Part shown: one piece after another, positions 49,800 through 60,612 of the stretch
Position numbering within the stretch: the first letter of the stretch is position 1
Layout of the letters: every line of letters starts with the position of its first letter
Source of the DNA: Fasciolopsis buskii
Taxonomy: Eukaryota > Platyhelminthes > Trematoda > Plagiorchiida > Fasciolidae
Length of the DNA: 64,000 nucleotides
NCBI GenBank assembly: GCA_008360955.1
Contig: LUCM01000100.1
Span: 78,435 to 142,434 of the forward strand
Direction: 5' to 3'
Program-made: the position numbers and the translations under genes
Notes under the pieces: generated by a model
Databases searched by the model: none
The model's input: the letters and a program-made list of their open reading frames with translations, nothing else
Told to the model about the DNA's origin: nothing

Positions 49800-51249
49800 T
49801 TGTTTGACGCCGAAAGATGACGGTAATAATCGACGAGGTAATCAAGGCCCCAGGACGTCACAGCGCGGTGCTTCAATGGCCCATTCTCAGTTACATCTGA
49901 AGATGGTGGAATCAGCCTTGACAAAATGGCATTATAATTTTCGTTTGACACTTGCGACTCAGTGGACCGACCAGCACTATTCGGTGCTCTCCACCGAAAG
50001 GATATGCCAACAAAGTTCGTGAACCTGTTGCGAGCATTGTACTCGCGTACCTATGGCCGCGTGAAGGTATACGGCAAACTCTAAAGTTCATTCGAAACGA
50101 CTAGTGGCGTTCGACAAGGGTGTCCCATCTCCACTCCTGTTCAACTTCGTCATGGACGAGTTGATGGAGGATGCTTTAGAAGGTCTCCGGGATGTAGAAG
50201 TCGAACTAGGAAATTGAGGGAAGCTATGTGATCTGGGTTACGCAGAAAACTTTGTCCGCCTGTTCGAATCCGCGGACCATGCACAATGCGCATTGGATAG
50301 ACTGCCGAGATCAGTCGCTCGGTTTGGCATGTGCTATTGCAGGACCGAACGGCAGTAGTGCCGAACTTTGTGCTGAGCGGAGAACTCACAATTGTAGGCC
50401 GTTCCACCTACCTTGGTTGCTGCGTGTCGAACGATGGTAACTCGGCGGTGGAGGCAAATACGCATACATCCAAGGCTCAGGGAGCTTATGTTGGACTGAA
50501 GCACTTGTGGCGTCGGTCTGATATTTCACTGAAGTTGAAAGGTCGTGTGTGCTGTGCTGCAGTGTGTTCAGTTCTGTTGTACGGTTGCGAGATATAGACT
50601 ATGCGTGCGGGTGATCGTCGGTTGTAGGTTTTCGACCATCCATGTCTACGTAGTATGGCTAAGATTGGGTGGAGTGACCGGGCGAGTAATATAGAGGTCA
50701 GAAATTTAATATTGGATGCCACTTCTGAGAAAAGCTTGTTTCAGCGTATGAAACTTAGTAGACTACGCTGGTTGGATCACGTGTTAGGCATGGCGAACGC
50801 TCGTCTACCATATCGTGCTCCATGTTGTGTTCCTCACAAATAATGGAGGAAGCCGTGTGGAGGCCAACAGATGACGTGGCAACGTGGGATGAGGAAATGT
50901 ACGGCCAACTTAGGTAAAGTAGGGGTCCCACGCCTTCGTGGTTGGGGTCCGAAAGACTCGTCGACTTGCTGGCTGGAGACACTGAAGGATATGGCAGTGA
51001 ACCGTGAACAGTGGCGACCGTGTTGTCATTTTCTGTCGAATCAGAATGATTGGAAGAGTGCGTTTGTACAGTTAGACTGTATTCCGTGTGTTGGCTGCAT
51101 CAGCACCTTATCTTTTCCCGCTTGTGTACGTCCACTCCCTGTTTCCCTCGGATATTTACTCTTATCATAGACATACGTAACCTTGGAGAAAAGGCATCGG
51201 TCAGTGAGGCTTGCCTTGTTGTTTAACGCTGAACGATGATGATGATGAC
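49800..51249 (+). mobile_element. Decayed APE-type LINE, RT and C-terminal part, with GAT tail
   Basis: Plus-strand fragments read DSVDRPALFGALH (about 49,955), LLRALYSRTYGRVKVYGKL (about 50,025-50,080), SGVRQGCPIS (about 50,105) followed by a frameshift, and LLFNFVMDELMEDALEGL. The catalytic YADD box is YAEN at 50239-50250, losing both catalytic aspartates. The thumb region GRSTYLGCCVSNDG lies at about 50,400. Then come LRWLDHVLGMANARLPYRA (about 50,760-50,815) and the C-terminal GWGPKDSSTCWLETLKDMA. The element ends in a GATGATGATGATG tail at about 51,236-51,249. A simple trinucleotide tail in place of poly(A) is typical of RTE-clade LINEs. It is 5' truncated and inactive, lies in Rho intron 1 and is antisense to Rho. 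Confidence 0.85.
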
Positions 51250-51519
51250 TTTTAGTAAGTCCCCTCCCCATGAGGAAAGCCCATCTCAATCCAAATTTTT
51301 GAAAGTGGCTCGAGTAATGACTGCGTTAACTGCAGCCGCACTGGCCTAATCGTAACAACGTCGAAGCTGCGGGCACCTGCCATAGATGGTAGATTGTTAG
51401 TACGTAGACGAGACAGGTTGTGTTTCGCATCGGTCGTGAATGCATCGGCCGAATTTCCACTTTCTGATAGTTAATACAGGATCGTTATGCGTCTCAAAGG
51501 GAGATAATTGTTGTATTCG

Positions 51520-51835
51520 TAGATGGTCACGAACCTTCCCTTTGGCATCGATACGTCTGCATTACGGCACTGTTTGCTGAGGAATGGAGCAACTGAGAAA
51601 TGTGTCAGTTTAGTTAGTGATCACCTTTTGCCTCTCTTTGTCGTCTCCAATAAAGCACGACAAGGGTTCCCTGTTTTTCCGTTTTATTTCAACTTAGTCA
51701 CTATCGTCGCACAGCGTTAGCCATGATGTTCTGAAGGATGAATTGTCCAGTCTACCAGATGGTGGAATCAAACTGCTTCCAGAGAACGCGTTGAAGCCAC
51801 CCTCTTTCCGATTGACAACTTCCGGGTAGTTACTA
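51520..51835 (+). mobile_element. LINE reverse-transcriptase fragment
   Basis: The frame at 51523-51720 reads DTSALRHCLLRNGATEKCVSL, then LFVVSNKARQGFP, matching the RT segment usually read as SALWHCLLRNGVPEKFVSL and SSGVRQGCP. It breaks into stops at the palm domain. Same orientation as the neighbouring 49.8-51.25 kb copy, but a different piece of the element, so it is a separate insertion or a rearranged part. Confidence 0.65.
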
Positions 51836-51885
51836 TGCTTGACCTATTAAGAACTTATATGGTTCCGTACAACCTCAAGCATTAT
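51835..51885 (+). repeat. SINE-like dispersed repeat, short internal fragment
   Basis: GAACTTATATGGTTCCGTAC followed by AACCTCAAGCATTATA matches the core of the 18.48 kb copy. Abuts the 3' side of the 51.5 kb LINE scrap. Confidence 0.4.
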
Positions 51886-52049
51886 ACCTTTCTGCCATTG
51901 ACTGACCACCTCGACTCATCTTCCAACCACTACCTGCCTGTCTCAAAGAACAGTGTAGAACGGGGCAAGCGTTATATTTGCATTCGCAAAACGTGTTCCA
52001 GCTACCTTAATCTAACCATTTTTATGACATGATCCGCACATGAATGTTG

Positions 52050-52240
52050 TGAAACGGGTGTGCCCCATAGCAACTCGGGCCCACTACAGGCGGAGGGGGA
52101 AAACCGGCAACCGTGACCCCGAAACGTGTGGTGGCGAAGGACCATATAAGGTCTCATTAAGTCAGGTGTGGTAACGACCCGAGACACAGCGAGTTGTTGT
52201 CTATCACTAGTGACCAGCGGATCAGGGATTCGAACAACGG
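52050..52240 (-). repeat. SINE-like dispersed repeat, copy 3 (best preserved)
   Basis: Minus strand: GTTCGAATCCC, then TGGTCACTAGTGA, CGGGTCGTTACCACACC, AATGAGACCTTATATGG, GGGGTCACGGTTGCCGG and GTAGTGGGCCCGAG. This is the most complete family member in the window. In Rho intron 1. Confidence 0.7.
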
Positions 52241-52789
52241 CACAACAGAACCGACGTCACCGCTGCTGTGTATCCTCGATCTTTGGTCAGTAGCCAGATA
52301 CCAAGCCAATGTCACAAATTTCTCAATTTCTGGAATGCCAACCTAGTCTTTTGCATGCACGAAGACACTTTTTCCGATAGACAACTACCAGGTGAGATAC
52401 AACTACACAAATAGCTAGAGTTTTCCACTTCATCCAGTTGTCCCCCTGTAAGAATAAGATTCAGATCCGAACCAATTCAGTCCTGCAACAGCATTTTACA
52501 CTTTGAAGATGCAAAACCCATGCCAAATATACGTACAATATCGTTCACACCGAGAAAAACAAGCAAATTTCCTGGGCTTTCACTCAAAAGCACAACTTAG
52601 TGCGCATGTTGTAAGCCACAATATTTCGTCCGAGAAACCATCCTCATATAAAGATAAGGCGATTTGAATTATCATCTTGATGAAAAAGTTAAAAAGAAAA
52701 GACTAAAGGGAAGGTTCTGAAGTCGAATAGGGGATTCAGCTTGGCTTCGGCCGTTCGAATAAACAGGTGGGAATAGTTAAATGAAGTTA

Positions 52790-53190
52790 TCTAGCACATT
52801 CTTCGACAAGAACTAATACCACAAAGTTGCACGATCGACTGAGTCAAGTGCCGCCTTCAGATCAAGAAAGACAGAAATCGTGGGTCCACGAAAGGTGTGC
52901 ATGCCCTTAGATTTGTCATAAATAAAAAATTGGTCAAGACAACCCCGACCGAATCGCAAACCGGCCTCCTACTCTCGTGAACACTTCTCGATGGCATTAG
53001 ATAATTGATGCTCGCAAGCAGTTTGGATGCGATACATACCAAACTAATTTCCTTTTGACTTGCATCTGGAAACTTTTCATCTTGTAAATCAGCACAATCA
53101 CGGACTCAAACCAGTCATTAGAAATCTGTTCCTTTCCGGAGATTAGTCCCAGAGGTTTTGTCAACTTGTGTTAACACTTCTCTACCGTTC
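52790..53190 (-). mobile_element. LINE reverse-transcriptase N-terminal fragment
   Basis: Minus-strand frames contain LVCIASKLLASI (RT finger motif SVASKLLASI), then AGLRFGRGCLDQFF (usually AGFRPGRGCxDQIF), and motif A FLDLKAALDSVDRATLW at about 52,873-52,822. Reading frames shift between these. It is a decayed piece, not coding for a functional enzyme. In Rho intron 1, same sense as Rho. Confidence 0.75.
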
Positions 53191-53379
53191 TTGAAGGAAT
53201 GAGGCAACCCACTCTATGCTTTGTGGGAAAACCTATCTGTGTATTGCCTATTTCTGATAGAAGACTGATATCGTGCACTACTGTTTCACCTGCAGACATA
53301 AGCGGAAGGTCCACTATATGCAGAAGGGGACGGCTACCACGTACTAAACTAGTGACACGGCACTACGCAAGACCAACAC

Positions 53380-53465
53380 AGATCAAATGTTGCAACGAGC
53401 CAGAAGACAGCGATGTGCCGCTCACTACTAAAGTGACCAGCAGATCTGGGACCCAACCCTTTAGC
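53380..53465 (-). repeat. SINE-like dispersed repeat, 5' fragment
   Basis: Shares AAAGTGACCAGCAGATCTGGGA and the adjoining ACAGCGATG block with the B-box end of the 52.1-52.2 kb copy, same orientation. The remainder is missing or unrecognisable. Confidence 0.45.
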
Positions 53466-53887
53466 CACTTTGGAGTGAGAGATGTTTGTCATGTGGCCCT
53501 GGTCGCCGAGCTGTTCTAATCACAAACGCATCACCTTCAATCGAGGTGATATCGTAAGCTCCTTATTACATTTGACGGTGTCTAAGGACGCAGACGTTTG
53601 AGAACATTACATCAGCAAGCCTATCCTATTAAGGATGGAACAACTATATTTCCCTGATGATTAATTAAGTTTAGATATACTATGAACAAATTCGTGTATG
53701 GTAAAATTCGATAATCTCAATCAAATTCCGTGGAATGGGAACATGGTGCGTATTGATCACTTTCACACATTAAAATATTGGAATTTTACAAAAGTAGCAC
53801 TATATGTTGCAATGACCAACCCCGAGCAGAATAGAATGATTTCATTCCGTCCAACGATTTGAAAAGATTGCTCCCTAGTGTTGAGCA

Positions 53888-54304
53888 TCATCATCATCAT
53901 CGTTCAGCGTTAAACAACAAGGCAAGCCTCACTGACCGATGCCTTTCCCCAGAGTTACATGTTTATATAAAAAGAGTGAATATCCTAGGGGAACGGGGAG
54001 TGGACGTACACAAGCGGGAAAAGATAAGGTGCTGATGCAGCCAACACACGGAATACAGTCTAACTGTACAAACGCACTCTTCCAATCATTCTGATTCGAC
54101 AGAAAATGACAACACGGTCGCCACTGTTCACGGTTCACTGCCATATCCTTCAGTGTCTCCAGCCAGCAAGTCGACGAGTCTTTCGGACCCCAACCACGAA
54201 GGCGTGGGACCCCTACTTTACCTAAGTTGGCCGTACATTTTCTCATCCCACGTTGCCACGTCATCTGTTGGCCTCCACATGGCTTCTTCCATTCCTTAAG
54301 AGGA
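53888..54304 (-). mobile_element. 5'-truncated LINE insertion with 14-bp target-site duplication
   Basis: This 417-bp segment is about 96% identical by eye to the 3' end of the 49.8-51.25 kb LINE, in the opposite orientation, including the C-terminal codons and the GAT-type tail. The identical 14-mer CCTAGTGTTGAGCA flanks it at 53874-53887 and 54305-54318, the signature of target-primed reverse transcription. The open frame at the C-terminus is still largely intact, suggesting relatively recent insertion. It lies in Rho intron 1 in the same orientation as the gene. Confidence 0.9.
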
Positions 54305-54670
54305 CCTAGTGTTGAGCACAGACGTAAAGTGAAATGTGTACAAAACTAACCAAGAACTGTATCCTGTGAATGGTCTATACCGGAGCTGCTGCTCAAACAT
54401 TTGTTGCATTCCGAGTTCGCTTTTAGTCAGTGTTATTTTTCTCATTGTGCATTATTTTTGGTTTGGTCATGTCTATCGAACTCTTTGGATTACGAAATTT
54501 GACCCTTCTTCCGTAACCTATGCAAATTATGGTGAAAAATTACTGTGGTAGGCGGTAGTTAAGTGGACTAACCATCTGTCAATAAAAGGGCGGTGTATTT
54601 TATAGAATCGCGGATGCTCCGGTGGCAGACAGAAATTCCTCACCTCTCGACTTGTTTTGGACAGGGCTCA

Positions 54671-54780
54671 TTGATACCTTATGCGGTTTTGTGCCCCTAC
54701 AAATTTTGGAATCATGGTTGCCGGTTCCTCTTTCCGTGTAGTGAGCCTTAGCGACTATGGCGCATGCCTCTTCCATTATA
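54671..54780 (+). repeat. SINE-like dispersed repeat, 3' fragment
   Basis: ATACCTTATGCGGTTTTG, then ATCATGGTTGCCGGTTCC and GTGTAGTGAGCC, ending CGCATGCCTC. This is the 3' half of the same family, in Rho intron 1. Confidence 0.5.
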
Positions 54781-55323
54781 TCTAAGCCTCCAGCATGGCT
54801 CCGTGTTGGTTACTCACTCTGAACTTCTCTCGAAATGCTCCCAAATGACCGGCGGCTCATGTGACTTTTGGTGAGGAAGCCCTATGCACCGCCTTCTCGT
54901 GACGGTGTTCCTACTAAAGCGCCAGAACAAAGGCAAATATCCATCGCCCTCCACCGGGCTGACTGGTGTTTGGTACTTAGTATGCGGAGAATGGCTTAAT
55001 TCTGACACCAAACCAAATACGCGCGGCGTACAAAACATAAGGTTGTGTTCAGCGACATGTGGCGAACGGATATACTGGGAGCAGTGATGTCCAGCCACTT
55101 CTGAAGGACGTATGAACTGAACAGTTCAGTCGCCGATCTCCAGAGCGTTGCACGACCGTCCTCCGTCTACTTTGAGGATTAGATCATTTGGTCAAAGACT
55201 CGGAGTCCCCTAAGTCAACCCTCTACTCCGGTTTAGAGAACCACGTAGTAGCAAATCCAGAGGAACCATGGATTCTGACGGATGGCTGGGGACAGGGAGA
55301 TGAAGAATAGAATAGCAAGTAAA

Positions 55324-55327
<4 letters not shown>

Positions 55328-55357
<30 letters not shown>
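55328..55357. repeat. TA microsatellite in Rho intron 1
   Basis: About 15 TA units, not attached to a recognised element. Confidence 0.95.
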
Positions 55358-55359
<2 letters not shown>

Positions 55360-55753
55360 CGGTTCGCCGCTTTAACCATATCCGTGATTTTGTTCTGAAT
55401 GCCGCACTAGGGTTAGGTGTTTATGTCAAGCTCCAAGCTGGCTACTAGTTCTGAACGCCTACCGAAGTGCTCTCAAAAGACTGCAAATCCGAAATGGCCT
55501 TTATTGAAAAGTTCTCGTGGAGACTCCCCTATTGAAGTGCAAGTCGCGTTGACCGACCCTTGATACTCATCCTAGAGGTTGGCTAAACCCCAAATGTGAA
55601 ATAATTCCGGACGACGTACGAAGCAAACGGCATTAAGCTCACAGGCTTCTGCGGGAGATCAGTGTGCTGAGCACCCAAAATATCTGGTCGCATCTGAAAG
55701 GTGTATGAACTGAGCGATCAGTAGTATATACACGAATAAACGGAGCCCCGGAA

Positions 55754-55796
55754 GCACACGACCGGTTTTGCAGTTATTACCGCTCATCAGGCATAC
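55754..55796 (-). ncRNA. Hammerhead ribozyme motif, type I, probably inactive copy
   Basis: Reading the minus strand: stem I 5' strand GTATGC, core CTGATGA, stem II with GCGG and CTGC arms around a TAATAA loop (all four pairs possible, one wobble), then AAAA where GAAA is required, then CCGGTC and stem I 3' strand GTGTGC. The loss of the invariant G should abolish cleavage. Beyond a small internal loop, stem I can extend by about five more pairs. It has the same sense as the Rho transcript and lies in its first intron, so its inactivity fits with harmless residence in the pre-mRNA (inference). Confidence 0.7.
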
Positions 55797-55897
55797 GTGC
55801 CCGGCACTCCCGTGTCAATTTCTTGTTTGTATGACAGGAGTGTGAATGGATCGGGAAACCAGATATGTAGACAAATTGACACGGGAATATCCGTCAC

Positions 55898-55940
55898 GCA
55901 TGCCTGATGAACGGCAATAATCGCGAAACCGGTCGTGTGC
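55898..55940 (+). ncRNA. Hammerhead ribozyme motif, type I, copy with intact core
   Basis: Layout in order: stem I 5' strand GCATGC (55898-55903), core CTGATGA (55904-55910), stem II region (55911-55924) with a CAATAA loop, GAAA (55925-55928), a minimal stem III closing at GGTC, cleavage site GTC (55932-55934), then stem I 3' strand GTGTGC (55935-55940). The six stem I pairs all form, two as G-U wobbles. Both invariant core boxes match the hammerhead consensus CUGANGA and GAAA. Stem II is weak: its closing pair is A-C, with C-G, G-C and G-U inside. Cleavage is predicted after 55934. Hammerheads with very short stem III are known from retroelements, including Penelope-like elements. The copy lies in Rho intron 1 on the strand opposite to the gene. 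Confidence 0.75.
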
Positions 55941-55975
55941 TTCCGGGACTGTTTATTCTTGTGCATACTACCGAC

Positions 55976-55988
55976 TATATATATATAC

Positions 55989-56020
<32 letters not shown>
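55976..56020. repeat. TA microsatellite abutting the hammerhead foldback
   Basis: TA units with two TACATA interruptions, starting directly at the outer edge of the right hammerhead arm. Confidence 0.9.
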
Positions 56021-58130
<2,110 letters not shown>

Positions 58131-59848
58131 TTGTACTACGACAGCAAAGCAATTGGTCCCTCCTTAAGGTGGACCGCCCCGTCCGTCGTTCTGCATGTGC
58201 ATGAGGCACATAAAGATCATGACGTGAGGAAACGTAAAAGCAAAAGCAACTCATTTTCTGAGTTTACGGCTTACTTACAGCTGCTCTGGCAGCATTTCAT
58301 TCGCTAGGGCAATTCTGACGACGGTGATTCGATTGCATCAGTTCTAGTGGTGCCGATTTGTTCCGTCACACTTGTACTGTTTTGTATCGTCCGAATTTTG
58401 TACGGGTATGCTTTCATTTCAGAAGTCAGCATTTCTCCTGACTGTGGAATAATAATAACGACAATGTAAAAATTTTGCAGAAGAATACAATGAATCGTGG
58501 ATCAGTACTAACTAGACGCTTGTGCATTAGTAGGCGACAGGGGAAGAGCAAAGTAGTATCTCGGAAAACAGTTCTCGAGGAAATAACGCGGAAGGTGGAT
58601 GAAGTTCTAGTGCGGGAGCGACACTGGAAGAAGTAGCTATGCAGAGGCTGGGAGGATCATTAATGCGAATAATATACATGACGCCAGATAGTTCTACATA
58701 CGAGATGGGAGCAACACGACATGCCTGGAGAATAATCCGGGTTAACAAATAAAAATGGATTTTTAGCAGTTCGGGAAGTTTTCGACGAAAACAATTCAGT
58801 AAGATTGGTGAGAGACACTGGAAAACAGAAAAAACGACATGGGACGTGATGTGAGACTTTCCTCTTCTATTATTTTTATCTTTTGCTTCCTTGAAATAAC
58901 AGCGCACATCATTTTCAAGAAGGCCGTGACCATCAGAGGGCTGCCAGGCGGGAGAGTTGGACATGCAATCGACTCATTGACGCCATCGACGATGATCGGA
59001 CGATAAATAGACCTCAATTGATGTTTGGATGGAACGTTGCGAACACTACAAAAGTGGTTAAGGTCGAGCAAAGGTCAGGAAGCATTCAGAATTTTGTCAA
59101 GGTTGGAAGAAGAGCCCATATTTAGTACAGATAATCTTATCGTCTAAAAATCTATGGAGATCACTAAACAAACGTCCTGCCAGTCCGACATTCACTGAAT
59201 TGGAGTGTTTTTACCTTATGCAAAAATGCATGCAAGATGTGCACATCTTGTCATTTTCCTCTCAGCCGCTGCCTGTGTGCTGGGCATACTGCTCGGCTTA
59301 TGAAGATCCAGTAGGATTTGTCGGATTTGCAATCTGGTAACTGTTGAAAGTTTGTGCGACGGATCAAAGAACGCACTTTGTTCGTGCAGCTGAATGCTCA
59401 CTTAGGTTATCCTTCCGTCCGAGCGCTTGGGGCGTTCAAACAAAAAATATCGACGCAAGTGTGGCGGAAGGTGTGGGAATAGTTGATCTCGATAAACGCA
59501 CCCCAAGTATAGGATCAATCATAATAGTCAAGAACATTTGTCTGCATTCCCCCATGCCTTTTGTTTTCCCCCCTTGGGAATCCAACCACATCGGCGTGCA
59601 TAAGAGCAATATTTAAATTGATTTACTCTACCTGATTCTTCAAGAATTTCTTCCCTCTGATTCTGAGAATTCCGTGACTATCAACTATTGGAACTTTCAA
59701 TTATGAAGTACAGGATCGAGACTGTGCCTATTATTTGGGAGTTCTTTTTTGTTATTCTCTTGTCTTCACTTTGTATATGGCCTCAAAATCTTCCACTGGT
59801 TCTACCTTCATGTGAGTGTTAGTACATTCGTAATTCCTAAGTACACTT
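58131..59848. other. Unassigned
   Basis: A minus frame of 145 codons (58964-58527) and a plus frame of 90 codons (59344-59616) show no domain. Nothing else is seen. Confidence 0.4.
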
Positions 59849-59922
59849 TGGCGGTGCTCAAGCGGTCAAACCCGTGGGGTTTAGCCTGGACGTGGCTAGT
59901 TCGAATCCTCCTTCGCCGGTCA
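59849..59922 (+). repeat. tRNA-like SINE head or tRNA pseudogene
   Basis: An A-box-like TGCTCAAGCGG (about 59,856) and a perfect B-box AGTTCGAATCC (about 59,898) are about 30 bp apart, within a 70-nt segment whose ends GGCG and CGCC can pair. The T-stem does not pair, so a functional tRNA is unlikely. A poly-C run follows at about 59,929-59,938. Confidence 0.5.
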
Positions 59923-60429
59923 TTCTCCCCCCCCCCTGGCCAATCCTCAAGTGGTCTCAACAACCTTCATTGAAATGACCCACGTTGCTGTTTCATTATT
60001 AGATGAAACGAAAGGACCGCAGTACCACCAATAGTAAGTCATGACGTGTGCTTCATGTCATTTGTTGATTTCGTTAAATCAGCTGGGCTTAGTCCGAAAT
60101 TGTAGAGCTTTCTTGCCAGTGTTACCATGATCGATCACGTTTCGCCAAACCTATGGTGATTAGCGGCTGAATGCATGCCTACAAGGGCCTTAATGGTATC
60201 AGTTTAGTACTCATACAGATTCTTGAGTATATGAGATAGGTTACGGTGCTTGCGGGGCATAAAGCGAAAGCACACAGAAGCCGCTTGAATGTAGGGTTGT
60301 GAAATTGCCTGAAACCTTATCCAAACTTCGTTTGCGCAGGCTGTGCTCGAACCAATGAGGGACGAAAGGCAGAAAGGATGGGTGCACAAGGATGACAGGA
60401 GAATAATCCTGTGTGTAGTGGACATAAGA

Positions 60430-60612
60430 CCCGCAGGGTATCCCCACAGGGCGTGCTGGCCCGAGTGAGGCCGAGTTTATACTGAAAGCCTGTACAACCG
60501 ATGATTTGCGCCTACACCCTTCGACTGAGTCACGTGATTCCGGCGCTCGGCTGTCCAGGATGGCCTTCGGCTAAAAATTCAAATATCCAGGATTCGTAGA
60601 CCTCCGTGTTGA
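60430..60612 (+). repeat. Direct repeat pair, copy 1
   Basis: Matches 63612-63782 in the same orientation, about 80% by eye. Shared blocks in order: CCACAGGGCGTGC, TACTGAAA-CCTxTACAA, CACGTGATTCCGGCGCT, AGGATGGC-TTCGG, AATTCAAATATCCAGGAT and GTAGACCTC. No open frame is conserved. Unclassified dispersed repeat. Confidence 0.75.

Larger units (their letters stand above)
55719..55975. repeat. Foldback: two hammerhead-bearing units head to head
   Basis: Arms 55719-55821 and 55872-55975 are inverted copies of one another at about 85% identity by eye, with a 50-nt loop. Each arm holds one hammerhead motif, so the ribozymes lie on opposite strands. The right end runs straight into a TA microsatellite (about 55976-56020). 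A related unit lies at 17051-17170. No target-site duplication was seen around the foldback. In RNA it would form a hairpin of roughly 100 bp inside Rho intron 1. Confidence 0.8.

Noticed and set aside
17029..56020. CRISPR array
   Set aside because: The repeats are scattered, not regularly spaced, and the genome is eukaryotic.
59849..59922. Functional tRNA gene
   Set aside because: A and B boxes and acceptor-end pairing are present, but the T-stem cannot form and the anticodon arm is not regular, so a SINE or pseudogene fits better.
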